A DNA stretch of 8,960 nt from Balneolales bacterium (GTDB lineage Bacteria; Bacteroidota; Rhodothermia; Balneolales; HLUCCA01): assembly GCA_022565415.1 (NCBI GenBank), contig JAIUMT010000116.1, positions 1 to 8,960 of the forward strand, in the 5' to 3' direction. The position numbers were made by a program, and so were the translations under genes. Within the stretch, counting starts at the first letter, position 1, and every line of letters begins with the position of its first letter. Positions 1 through 5,328 of this stretch are shown in pieces. Under the pieces are notes generated by a model. That model was not told where the DNA came from, ran no database searches, and saw nothing but the letters and a program-made list of their open reading frames with translations.

Positions 1-95
1 AAATGGAGCAGCGCATCACGTGCGCGATGACAAAATAGAGCAGCACATCACGTGCGCGATGACAAAATGGAGCAGCGCATTAAGTGCGCGACGAC
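1..95. repeat. Three tandem 32-bp direct repeats with internal hairpins
   Basis: Three head-to-tail units lie at 1–31 (cut by the window edge), 32–63 and 64–95. Each follows the pattern AAAATGGAGCAGCGCAT then CACGTGCGCGATGAC, with a few substitutions. In units 1 and 3 GCGCA and TGCGC are complementary around a 5-nt loop (TCACG or TTAAG); in unit 2 one stem base is changed, which still allows a G·U pair in minus-strand RNA. A degenerate start of a further unit may follow at 96. The array probably continues to the left of the window. There are no spacers between units, so it is not a CRISPR array. The third unit supplies the stop codon of the HigA-like gene to its right. Function is unknown. 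Confidence 0.8.
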
Positions 96-370
96 AGAAT
101 CGGCGAAAATAGTTGATCTGGTCGCCTTTGGGCTAAATAGGTGCTCACAATGGCTGCGAGCGGAGATCCGAGAACGCCCACAAGCGGATCTTCGGTGTCC
201 ATGATGCACCGGTTTCGGGCGTCGTACTCGTTGGTAAGCAGAATCAGCAGCATGATTTCCTCCTCAGCATCGGGATCATTAAGTGCGCGTTTATCCAGTT
301 CGCGCAGGGTATTACGATATTGCTGATATTGAGTCTCGTCCTTGATGACCGTGTATTTCAATGCACTCAT
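80..370 (-). CDS. HigA-like antitoxin N-terminal fragment, DNA-binding domain missing
   Basis: This 96-residue protein begins LKYTVIKDETQYQQY and continues through an EEEIMLLILLTNEYD segment to a DP at about residues 61–62. That is the N-terminal pattern of HigA-type antitoxins (K-Y-x-VIK, QY, E-I-x-LL-x-LL-x-x-YD). In that family a helix-turn-helix XRE domain follows. Here residues after about 62 do not resemble one, and the frame ends inside the 32-bp repeat array after the tail ILSSRT. The start is ATG at 370, preceded on the minus strand by GGGGGA six bases upstream, a plausible ribosome binding site. No HigB toxin is next to it. I infer a truncated relic, perhaps still able to bind a toxin; a distinct short protein is the alternative. 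Confidence 0.55.
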   Translation of the reverse strand: MSALKYTVIKDETQYQQYRNTLRELDKRALNDPDAEEEIMLLILLTNEYDARNRCIMDTEDPLVGVLGSPLAAIVSTYLAQRRPDQLFSPILSSRT

Positions 371-389
371 GCTGATTCCCCCAATGTTA

Positions 390-447
390 TTGTAAGTTGT
401 ATGACTTCCTTACTTATATAGAGACGAAATCAGGGTAAATCTTACAA
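390..447. other. 7-bp inverted repeat in spacer
   Basis: TTGTAAG (390–396) and CTTACAA (441–447) are perfect inverted copies separated by 44 bases, upstream of the minus-strand HigA-like gene. They could be operator half-sites or chance in an AT-rich spacer. No gene is visible in 371–483. Confidence 0.2.
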
Positions 448-483
448 AACCTGCACAAGTTTCACGTATAAAGTTCGAAAAAC

Positions 484-720
484 CTACCAAGTTTTGTTGA
501 ATGTTCGGGCTCGTTTGATCGTATCAATTAGCTCATCAGCACTTTCATCTTCATCCCACCCGCCAAAAGCCAAATAAAAGTCACTTTTACCCTGTTCAAT
601 ATCGGCTTTTACAGTATTGGTAAGCTTGGAAATTAGGTCCAATTTGTTCTGCATATTCATATTTCTCAACAGAGAAATGTAGCTGTCGGTAAGCTTTGTA
701 TTAATATCTGCTGCATCCAT
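484..720 (-). CDS. Small antitoxin-like protein, orphan (no toxin adjacent)
   Basis: The start is best placed at ATG 720, not the in-frame GTG at 729: AAGGTGG on the minus strand (732–726) sits five bases before this ATG and is the clearest Shine-Dalgarno sequence in the window. The product is 78 residues. Its pattern, DSYISLLxNMxxQNKLDLISKL, then K(S)xFxxAFGxW, then a short acidic SADELIDTIKxARTFN end, resembles small Bacteroidota antitoxins that usually precede a PIN-domain (VapC) toxin gene. That family is recalled from memory, not searched. The bases after the stop (483 down to 371) encode no PIN protein, so the partner seems lost. A GTTCT/AGAAC inverted repeat (762–778) lies upstream. 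Confidence 0.6.
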   Translation of the reverse strand: MDAADINTKLTDSYISLLRNMNMQNKLDLISKLTNTVKADIEQGKSDFYLAFGGWDEDESADELIDTIKRARTFNKTW

Positions 721-761
721 TCTAACCACCTTAATTTTTGAATTACCACTGGCATAACCAA

Positions 762-778
762 GTTCTTATCACTAGAAC
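762..778. promoter_or_regulatory. Possible operator upstream of orphan antitoxin gene
   Basis: GTTCT (762–766) and AGAAC (774–778) form a perfect 5-bp dyad with a 7-base spacer, about 42–58 bases upstream of the ATG at 720. Antitoxins often repress their own promoters through such sites. The dyad is short, so chance is possible. Confidence 0.25.
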
Positions 779-866
779 GTGCCAATTCTCTATTGATTAT
801 GAAATATAACATCTTACCGAATTCATCAAATGTGCATCAATCGTTTTCGGCGGATACGTTTCGGAT

Positions 867-1052
867 TTAATCTTTCAATCTCAGCTGCATCAATTTTGCA
901 CGTGTGATATGCTCATCAGTTACCTTAGTCATCCGCTCTAAACGGGCTTTCAATAAAGCTAAAGTGTCAGCTTTCTTCTCTTTAGTAGAAGTGTACCTTG
1001 AATCAACGCCATATTCAGCGTTTTCAAGCTCAGTATTATTGTTTTCATTCAT
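867..1052 (-). CDS. Short charged hypothetical protein
   Basis: The start is set at ATG 1052 (a TTG six bases upstream is in frame but less likely), giving 61 residues. The first 20 are Asn/Glu-rich. The rest (TKEKKADTLALLKARLERM, then DEHITRAKLMQLRLKD) is a highly charged, probably helical stretch with regularly spaced Leu. I do not recognise a named family. Lying on the same strand between antitoxin genes, it may be another small toxin–antitoxin component or a remnant, but nothing in the sequence proves this. A structured inverted repeat (1073–1118) lies just upstream and could control it. Confidence 0.4.
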   Translation of the reverse strand: MNENNNTELENAEYGVDSRYTSTKEKKADTLALLKARLERMTKVTDEHITRAKLMQLRLKD

Positions 1053-1072
1053 AATCAATATTTCTACTATTT

Positions 1073-1118
1073 ATCGTCTAATTAGGCGATATCTGAAAAT
1101 ATCGTGGGAATAGACGAT
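1073..1118. promoter_or_regulatory. Nested inverted repeat (interrupted hairpin)
   Basis: The outer arms ATCGTCTA (1073–1080) and TAGACGAT (1111–1118) are perfect inverted copies. The inner arms CGATAT (1087–1092) and ATATCG (1099–1104) close a 6-base loop. The two stems are separated by six unpaired bases on each side, giving a symmetric interrupted hairpin. It lies between the toxin gene and the short hypothetical gene, both on the minus strand. It could be an operator, an RNA structure or a recombination site. Confidence 0.4.
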
Positions 1119-1182
1119 ACAATGACTTTCATATTACCAAACCCTCATCTATATAGGTAATCAATGTGGGAATAAACTATAC
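1104..1182. repeat. 17-bp direct repeat pair
   Basis: Copies at 1104–1120 and 1166–1182 share GTGGGAATA, then AC, then ATAC, differing at two of 17 positions, 62 bases apart. The first overlaps the right arm of the nested hairpin. The second overlaps the last codons of the ParE-like toxin gene. Confidence 0.5.
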
Positions 1183-1467
1183 TCTATATAACCAATAATT
1201 AGGTTTTCGTCTCATGTGAGCAATGGCCAAGATTTCCAACCCACCAGCAAAGTTAAAATAGATTATACTATGCTCAAACTTATCAAATACAAACCGACGA
1301 ACACCACCACCTATTTCGTTACCAGATTCAGGTAATAAAATGAGCCGATCAATTGTTTCTTCAAAATCTATGATAAAGCTTAATCCAAGACTTGGCGCTT
1401 TTTGCTCATAGTATTGAACTGTTTCGTTCAATTCTTCTAGAGCTTCAGGGTGTAACCTTACCTTCAC
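1177..1467 (-). CDS. ParE/RelE-family toxin of a type II toxin–antitoxin system
   Basis: This 96-residue protein has the whole family pattern: an N-terminal HPEALEELNETVQYYE helix (6–21), a GLGLSF-like segment (SLGLSFIIDFEE, 26–37), a buried P (46), RRFVFDKFEHSIIYF (57–71) and the C-terminal AIAHMRRKPNYW signature (81–92). RelE members cleave mRNA in the ribosome and ParE members poison DNA gyrase. The sequence alone does not decide which; the HxRRxPxYW ending is common in the ParE-like group. It starts with GTG at 1467, overlapping the antitoxin stop in GTGA, so translation is probably coupled. Length is normal and the gene looks intact. Confidence 0.9.
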   Translation of the reverse strand: MKVRLHPEALEELNETVQYYEQKAPSLGLSFIIDFEETIDRLILLPESGNEIGGGVRRFVFDKFEHSIIYFNFAGGLEILAIAHMRRKPNYWLYRV

Positions 1468-1697
1468 TCGAAAATCAGACTCCGCGCTTTTTCTATAGCT
1501 TCCTCGAGCGGTACACTATTGACGACTCCTGACTCGATTTCTTGTTTTCTGCGAATAGCAACATCTATCCAAGCCTTTTCAATATTATTCCCCTTACGTT
1601 TTTCCAAACTTTTCAATAGGCGAGTAGCAAGCTTGGCACGATCCTTAACATTAAGCTTGAGTGCTGAATTCTCTATCTCATGAAATTCGTTCGCCAT
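1464..1697 (-). CDS. Addiction-module antitoxin of the ParE/RelE pair
   Basis: This 77-residue protein matches the short 'addiction module component' antitoxins. It has an ALKLNVKDRAKLATRLLKSL helix (residues 12–31), an IExAWxxxAxRRxxExxSG stretch (39–57) and a final PLEEAIEKARSLI segment (63–75). It would neutralise the toxin encoded immediately downstream with a 4-base GTGA overlap, and probably represses the shared promoter. The start is ATG 1697, with no clear Shine-Dalgarno sequence. A 7-bp dyad (1721–1743) sits 24–46 bases upstream, a usual place for an autoregulatory operator. Pair order (antitoxin first) is standard. Confidence 0.85.
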   Translation of the reverse strand: MANEFHEIENSALKLNVKDRAKLATRLLKSLEKRKGNNIEKAWIDVAIRRKQEIESGVVNSVPLEEAIEKARSLIFE

Positions 1698-1720
1698 AGT
1701 TTTTCAGATTGTTTAAAAGT

Positions 1721-1743
1721 CATAATTAATCTACGAAATTATG
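1721..1743. promoter_or_regulatory. Dyad operator candidate for the toxin–antitoxin operon
   Basis: CATAATT (1721–1727) and AATTATG (1737–1743) are perfect inverted copies with a 9-base spacer, just upstream of the antitoxin ATG. The position suits autoregulation by the antitoxin–toxin complex. This is inferred from position and symmetry only. Confidence 0.4.
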
Positions 1744-1855
1744 GACATCGATAGAAATTAGATTTTCTTAGTCACCTTTATGAAATAATAGGTAACCCTC
1801 AGAAAACCCACCCAAAATAACCATCACATCTGTTTTAAATTTCAAAAAACTGTGA

Positions 1856-1888
1856 ATGAGTCTCTTTTTGCTAAATAAGCATTCTCAT
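1856..1888 (-). terminator. Weak hairpin after the metallophosphoesterase gene
   Basis: ATGAG (1856–1860) pairs with CTCAT (1884–1888), and TGCT (1869–1872) pairs with AGCA (1878–1881) inside it. It is 25 bases past the stop of the minus-strand phosphoesterase gene. It lacks a GC-rich stem and the usual U-run on the minus strand, so a terminator role is doubtful. Confidence 0.2.
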
Positions 1889-1912
1889 CCCCACCCCCTC
1901 TTGCCGAAGTCA

Positions 1913-2659
1913 TTAAACGTGCAGCAGTCGTTTTCGGTCGGAGGTTGAAAGTCCCTGAGTATCGTAGGCGCGAATGGTTCTGTCTACCAAATACTCGACG
2001 CGGTACGGGGTATAGGTGAATTTTTCGGTATTCAGAAGGCCGAAACTGGCTCGTTTGTCATCGTCGCGCGACTGACCTACTGCTCCCGGGTTTACCACGT
2101 ACCGAAATCCTGGCTCCATCCCGAATACGCCCAATTCGTTGGCGACAACGCCCGGCACGTGGGTATGTCCGACGAAACAAAACGTCTGAGGCGTCACTTC
2201 CAGCACTTTCCGGCACAAAACAGCCGAGTTCAGGTAAGTCCAGCGCTCGGGCTCAACCGGCGAGGCATGGGCTACAACAAAAAGATCATCCGCTACATTG
2301 GCAAATTCCTCATAACCGGCATTTTTAAGCTGGGCTGAGGTCAATTTCAGAGGCAACCCCTTCAGGTATTGGGTATTCTCAGGCGTGAGGTTCTCAATTG
2401 TCCATTTGAGCAGGGACTGATTCGGTTCGCGGAAGAAGCCTAGTGGCATGCGTCCGGTGATGGCTGCGTCGTGGTTGCCCTCCACACAGGGGATGTTTCG
2501 CTCGCGGATGATGTCGATGACTTCGTTGGGCTGAGGTCCGTAACCGACCAGGTCGCCCATGCATAGAATCGCATCCGGCATGAGTAAATCGATGCGTTTG
2601 AGGACGGATTCGAGCGCGGCGAGGTTGCCGTGTATGTCTGATATTAGTGCAATTTTCAT
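1913..2659 (-). CDS. Calcineurin-like metallophosphoesterase (YfcE/MJ0936-type)
   Basis: The product is a cytosolic dinuclear-metal phosphoesterase of 248 residues. Metal-binding motifs occur in the standard order: SDIHGN (D8, H10), GDLVGYG (D36), GNHD (N62, H63), VVAHASP (H131) and GHTH (H165, H167). A VNPGAVGQSRD segment follows, typical of the small YfcE/MJ0936 group. The substrate is not predictable; relatives hydrolyse phosphodiesters or phosphomonoesters. I place the start at ATG 2659, which gives MKIALISDIHGN, rather than at an in-frame TTG nine bases upstream. All metal ligands are present and the length is normal, so the enzyme should be active. It is divergent from the polyketide synthase gene and has no low-complexity insert, unlike the enzymes to its right. 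Confidence 0.9.
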   Translation of the reverse strand: MKIALISDIHGNLAALESVLKRIDLLMPDAILCMGDLVGYGPQPNEVIDIIRERNIPCVEGNHDAAITGRMPLGFFREPNQSLLKWTIENLTPENTQYLKGLPLKLTSAQLKNAGYEEFANVADDLFVVAHASPVEPERWTYLNSAVLCRKVLEVTPQTFCFVGHTHVPGVVANELGVFGMEPGFRYVVNPGAVGQSRDDDKRASFGLLNTEKFTYTPYRVEYLVDRTIRAYDTQGLSTSDRKRLLHV

Positions 2660-2741
2660 AGAATTCAATATACGGATTTCGGAAAGTAAGGTCGAGTGTT
2701 ATTGTTTAGGAACGTATTGAGCGGAGGGCGTTGTTGTGGTT

Positions 2742-2782
2742 CTAGTAGGTTGTTGTTAATGCTAGTAAGTTGTTGATTAATG
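2742..2782 (+). repeat. 20/21-bp imperfect tandem repeat
   Basis: CTAGTAGGTTGTTGTTAATG (2742–2761) is followed directly by a second copy (2762–2782) that differs by one substitution (AAG for AGG) and one extra base (GATTAATG for GTTAATG). It lies about 80 bases upstream of the phosphoesterase start. Its role is unknown. Confidence 0.6.
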
Positions 2783-2853
2783 ACTTAATAGGGCATGTTG
2801 ACTTATTACACTAACTTGACGCAATCAGGAAACTTGATGATCAATTTGATGAC

Positions 2854-2981
2854 TAAGTATCTACTTATTCTGCGTTCTTGTGAGAATAAGGAGCTAAATA
2901 ACAACTTCATGGGCAACTTGAGAAGTAAGTATCTACTTAATCTGCATTATTTAATGAATACGTTCTATTAGTAGCTACTTA
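2854..2981. promoter_or_regulatory. Three TAAGTA-N2-TACTTA palindromes (candidate operators)
   Basis: TAAGTATCTACTTA occurs at 2854–2867 and again at 2926–2939. TTAGTAGCTACTTA at 2968–2981 is a third copy with one mismatch in the left arm. Each is a 6-2-6 dyad. The first two belong to a longer 23-base direct repeat (2854–2876 and 2926–2948, two differences). Centre spacings are 72 and 42 bases, about seven and four helical turns, which would put bound proteins on the same DNA face. They lie about 200–325 bases upstream of the polyketide synthase start. Binding by a dimeric regulator is an inference. Confidence 0.5.
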
Positions 2982-3022
2982 TTAGCGTCGTTTTCTGTAC
3001 ATAGTGTTTGGTTAACTGAGCA

Positions 3023-3035
3023 ATGACTTAGTCAT
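3023..3035. promoter_or_regulatory. ATGACT-T-AGTCAT dyad
   Basis: This perfect 6-1-6 inverted repeat is about 145 bases upstream of the polyketide synthase start. It is distinct in sequence from the three palindromes further upstream. It may be an operator; the site is short. Confidence 0.3.
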
Positions 3036-3178
3036 CGAACCGCAGGCAGTTAGCGAAACTACAGACCTTGCAAATTATATTATCACGACAAACCTGTTAC
3101 GAGAAGACCATCCACATTTATATGTTCCGAAAAAAATATCCACTTTCATCGTCGGCCTTTTAGTCAAAACCCAATTTT

Positions 3179-4051
3179 ATGCCTGCTTATATTCATCACA
3201 TCGCCACCGCCGTACCCGAAAACTATTACAATCAGGATTTTGTGAGGGATTTCATGAAGCAACATGTGGCGAAGGACCGCATGACCTCGATGATTCTGCA
3301 TCGGATTTACACGCAGTCGGGCATCGCGAAGCGGCATAGTGTACTGAAGGATTTTCATGGATGGAGGAATCCGGCGGATGATTCGGGAAATAGCAGTCAT
3401 TCGAAATCGCACTCAAATGAAAGCCCCGCCGCTAATAACCAGACTCCTTCTTCCGAAAACAACAGAGCGACAACTGCTGCGGCCTCGAACAGCTCCAAGA
3501 CAGAATCGCACTCAAATGGAAGTCCCGCTGCCAATAACCAACCTCCTTCTTCTGAAAACAACGGACCAACTGCAGCAGCCTCCAACGGCTCCAAGACGGA
3601 AACATCGGTTTCAACCAACGCGACCGTCAGCAGCATAACCACCGATTCGCAAAAAAGTCCCGCTCAGACCGACCATCCGGAGGAATTTCTGTTTCTGGAC
3701 ACGGCTTCCGGCAAGCTCCGATCCCCTTCAACCGGCGCCCGAAATGCCCTCTACATGCACGAAGCCCGGAAATTGTTCATCGAAGCGGCAGAAAACATCT
3801 TCGCTGAACGTCCCGATCTCGACAAGTCATCCATCACCCACGTCGTAACGGTATCGTGCACAGGATTTTACGCCCCGGGACCCGACCTCGACGTGGTGAA
3901 CGCCCTCGGATTATCGGGTTCCACGCAGCGCTATCACCTCGGATTTATGGGGTGCTATGCCGCACTTCCGGCTCTGAGGCTGGCCAATTCCCTGGTTGCT
4001 TCGTCGCCCGTCGCGGTGGTTCTGATTGTCGCCGCCGAGCTGTGCACATAG
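3179..4051 (+). CDS. Type III polyketide synthase, N-terminal part (catalytic Cys)
   Basis: The frame opens at ATG 3179 and gives 290 residues before TAG. Residues 1–64 (PAYIHHIATAVPENYYNQDF onwards, ending near KRHSVLKDFHG) and 168–290 are thiolase-fold core. Residues about 65–167 are a low-complexity insert. Core landmarks are VTVSCTGFYAPGPDLD (224–239), the nucleophile Cys259 and the strand VVLIVAAELCT (280–290), where the frame stops. The piece lacks the last strand of the N-terminal thiolase half and the whole C-terminal half, so alone it cannot be an active synthase. No Shine-Dalgarno sequence precedes the start, which is common in this group. Confidence 0.8.
   Translation: MPAYIHHIATAVPENYYNQDFVRDFMKQHVAKDRMTSMILHRIYTQSGIAKRHSVLKDFHGWRNPADDSGNSSHSKSHSNESPAANNQTPSSENNRATTAAASNSSKTESHSNGSPAANNQPPSSENNGPTAAASNGSKTETSVSTNATVSSITTDSQKSPAQTDHPEEFLFLDTASGKLRSPSTGARNALYMHEARKLFIEAAENIFAERPDLDKSSITHVVTVSCTGFYAPGPDLDVVNALGLSGSTQRYHLGFMGCYAALPALRLANSLVASSPVAVVLIVAAELCT
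3371..3679 (+). other. Low-complexity insert 1 in the polyketide synthase
   Basis: Codons 65–167 encode a Ser/Asn/Thr/Ala/Pro-rich, probably disordered stretch between the conserved RHSVL segment and the EEFLFLDTASGKLRSPS segment. In chalcone-synthase-like enzymes these are joined by a short surface loop. The stretch contains a 33/32-residue tandem duplication. Confidence 0.8.
3407..3601 (+). repeat. 99/96-bp in-frame tandem duplication inside insert 1
   Basis: Unit 1 (3407–3505) encodes SHSNESPAANNQTPSSENN and then RATTAAASNSSKTE. Unit 2 (3506–3601) encodes SHSNGSPAANNQPPSSENN and then GPTAAASNGSKTE, one codon shorter. The units abut exactly. Their bases agree over most positions, with many of the differences at third codon positions. 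Confidence 0.9.
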
Positions 4052-4054
4052 CAC

Positions 4055-5080
4055 ATGAAATTCGAGTCCGACACCGATTCCCTGCTTTCCACCACGGTTT
4101 TTGCGGAGGGATGCGCCGCAGCGCTGGTGAGTGGAAACCATCCGGATGTCGACCGGGAATCCAACTCAGAGACACCTATTTCTTCGACAACCACCCAAAC
4201 TGAGTCAATGGGACAAAATCACAACGAGGTTTCAGATCGAATATCGAAGTCATTGAATGATGCCAACTCGGGTAAATCAACAAATTTTGATCAGAGCTCC
4301 GAGCTTTCGAATAAAAGAACATCCGACCATAAACCAAACGGATCTTCTAATAAATCGGAGGCTCACTCCCACCCGGCCCTGCGCATCGACGGACTTTTCT
4401 CGGCGTTGACGCCCAACGGAGCCGAAGACATGGCCTGGACCATCGGAGACCACGGTTTCGACATGGTGCTTTCGTCGTACATCCCCGACATCATCGAGTC
4501 GAATCTGGATGGCGTTTTGTCGCCGATTTGGGCGCAATCTGGCCGAAAACCACAAGATATCGATCTTTGGGCGGTTCATCCCGGCGGACGGGCGATCGTG
4601 GATAAAGTTCAGGCAAATTTGGGCCTGGAAGACCATCAAGTGGCATCTTCGCGAAGGGTGTTGCGCGACTTCGGAAACATGAGCAGCGCCACGGTTCTGT
4701 TTGTTTTGCGTGATTTGATGGTGACTTCGGCTCGTCCAGTGGTCGGAGCGCGGCTTCATGCCGTTGATTTGGCTTACGAGAATGGGAAACCGGGCCTGGG
4801 AGCCTTGGCGAACCACGAAACTGAATCGAATTCCCATCCGAATGGCGCAGCTTTATCCATTGACAATTCTCTGGAAAGAGCTGAAACCGCGGCTAACGGC
4901 GAAAATAAGCAGATTCGATATGCAACATCTACTAGAGATAACGAGGCCGATTCGGAGACAATAGCTAGCATCGAATCTCAACAAAATGGCCATCCATCAG
5001 GTGGAGAAAAATCGGTACTGGCGATGGCGTTCGGTCCGGGATTGACCGTTGAAACGGGATTATTTACGTTAATTGGGTAG
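4055..5080 (+). CDS. Type III polyketide synthase, C-terminal part (catalytic His and Asn)
   Basis: This part is in the same frame as the N-terminal part and starts at ATG 4055, only one codon (CAC) after the amber stop. Ribosomes ending at 4051 could restart here, losing just two residues of the full protein. The 341 residues hold the end of the N-terminal thiolase half (TTVFAEGCAAALVSG, 13–27), insert 2 (about 28–106), the core with AVHPGGRA (173–180) and DFGNMSSATVLFVL (205–218), insert 3 (about 242–319) and the terminal FGPGLTVETGLF (326–337). The cut falls inside the N-terminal half, not at a domain boundary, so a functional split enzyme is less likely than gene decay or an assembly error. 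Confidence 0.75.
   Translation: MKFESDTDSLLSTTVFAEGCAAALVSGNHPDVDRESNSETPISSTTTQTESMGQNHNEVSDRISKSLNDANSGKSTNFDQSSELSNKRTSDHKPNGSSNKSEAHSHPALRIDGLFSALTPNGAEDMAWTIGDHGFDMVLSSYIPDIIESNLDGVLSPIWAQSGRKPQDIDLWAVHPGGRAIVDKVQANLGLEDHQVASSRRVLRDFGNMSSATVLFVLRDLMVTSARPVVGARLHAVDLAYENGKPGLGALANHETESNSHPNGAALSIDNSLERAETAANGENKQIRYATSTRDNEADSETIASIESQQNGHPSGGEKSVLAMAFGPGLTVETGLFTLIG
4136..4372 (+). other. Low-complexity insert 2 in the polyketide synthase
   Basis: About 79 codons, rich in Ser, Asn, Thr, Glu and Lys, separate AAALVSG (end of the N-terminal thiolase half) from ALRIDGLFSAL (start of the C-terminal half). This is the interdomain linker position. The DNA is visibly more AT-rich than the core on either side. 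Confidence 0.75.
4778..5011 (+). other. Low-complexity insert 3 in the polyketide synthase
   Basis: About 78 codons, rich in Asn, Ser, Glu and Ala, lie between the helix ending VDLAYENG and the last strand SVLAMAFGPGLTVE. In related enzymes these are joined by a short exposed loop. It contains SHPNGAA and NGHPSGG, echoing HSNGSP in insert 1. Confidence 0.75.
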
Positions 5081-5328
5081 ATTTCGAGGGCGTTCATTTC
5101 TGACATCGAACCCGTACTCGCATCCAAAAGCTAAATCTAACCCGTAATCCGTATACTAACCAATCGCCGAAACTGGTACCTAAACCAAAACAGACCGTCG
5201 CTGTACTCTGAATTGGTAACGGCGCTTTCATGGATGCTTAAATCATTACCGAACCGGAAGTTGACATTACAAGCCAAGCCTGAACCGGCATTACATCCGT
5301 CACTGTCACCATTATCTAATTACCAACA
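5081..5328. other. Unusually long spacer between two cluster genes
   Basis: This 248-base gap separates the polyketide synthase from the same-strand methyltransferase. No gene or strong hairpin is visible. Short motifs recur (GAACCGG twice, CATTAC several times), giving it the repetitive feel of the coding inserts. It may hold a separate methyltransferase promoter, but I cannot assign one. Confidence 0.4.

Larger units (their letters stand above)
2660..3178. other. Divergent, repeat-rich regulatory spacer
   Basis: About 510 AT-rich bases separate the phosphoesterase (minus) from the polyketide synthase (plus), so both promoters must lie here. It contains a short tandem repeat (2742–2782), three related palindromes (2854–2981) and a 6-1-6 dyad (3023–3035), listed separately. 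A 44-codon plus-strand frame (2837–2971) spans two of the palindromes and carries KYLLIL and KYLLNL in register, because the repeats are 72 bases apart. I regard that as a side effect of the repeats. No larger gene is visible, and no convincing promoter hexamers can be assigned by eye. Confidence 0.6.
3179..5080 (+). pseudogene. Type III polyketide synthase gene interrupted by one in-frame amber codon
   Basis: Read through the stop, this is one 633-codon frame for a chalcone/alkylresorcinol-synthase-like enzyme, a homodimeric cytosolic condensing enzyme that extends an acyl-CoA with malonyl-CoA. All three catalytic residues are present: Cys259 in GFMGCYAA (3953–3955), His467 in AVHPGGRA (4577–4579) and Asn500 in DFGNMSSA (4676–4678). 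The family C-terminus FGPGLTVETGLF is also intact. TAG at 4049–4051 replaces residue 291 in the conserved ELCT(L)HMKFESDTDSLL stretch, where relatives would have Leu; TTG to TAG is one base change. TAG also ends this gene and an upstream gene, so it is an ordinary stop here. Three hydrophilic inserts total about 260 residues; without them the length is about 373, normal for the family. It may be a pseudogene, a sequencing error, or two coupled half-proteins. The methyltransferase and monooxygenase nearby suggest a phenolic-lipid or pyrone-type product. Confidence 0.85.

Noticed and set aside
1..95. CRISPR array
   Set aside because: The 32-bp units are directly adjacent with no spacers and contain several substitutions.
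371..1176. Integron gene cassettes with attC sites between the small genes
   Set aside because: The junction repeats lack the RYYYAAC/GTTRRRY core sites and differ from one another.
3357..3642. Several overlapping frames of 60–93 codons across insert 1 on both strands
   Set aside because: The repetitive, stop-poor insert opens other frames by chance; the duplicated units are in register with the synthase frame.
4049..4051. Recoding of TAG to an amino acid such as pyrrolysine
   Set aside because: TAG ends the synthase gene itself (5078–5080) and the orphan antitoxin gene, so it is a normal stop in this genome; the position is a structural residue in relatives, not a special site.
3856..4203. 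115-codon plus-strand frame bridging the amber stop, as a frameshift alternative
   Set aside because: It is in a different frame from both synthase halves and its product lacks the thiolase motifs; the two halves are already in the same frame, so no frameshift is needed.
4277..4837. 186-codon open frame on the minus strand
   Set aside because: It is antisense to the polyketide synthase core and insert 2; the plus-strand frame shows all family motifs, while the antisense product has no recognisable features.
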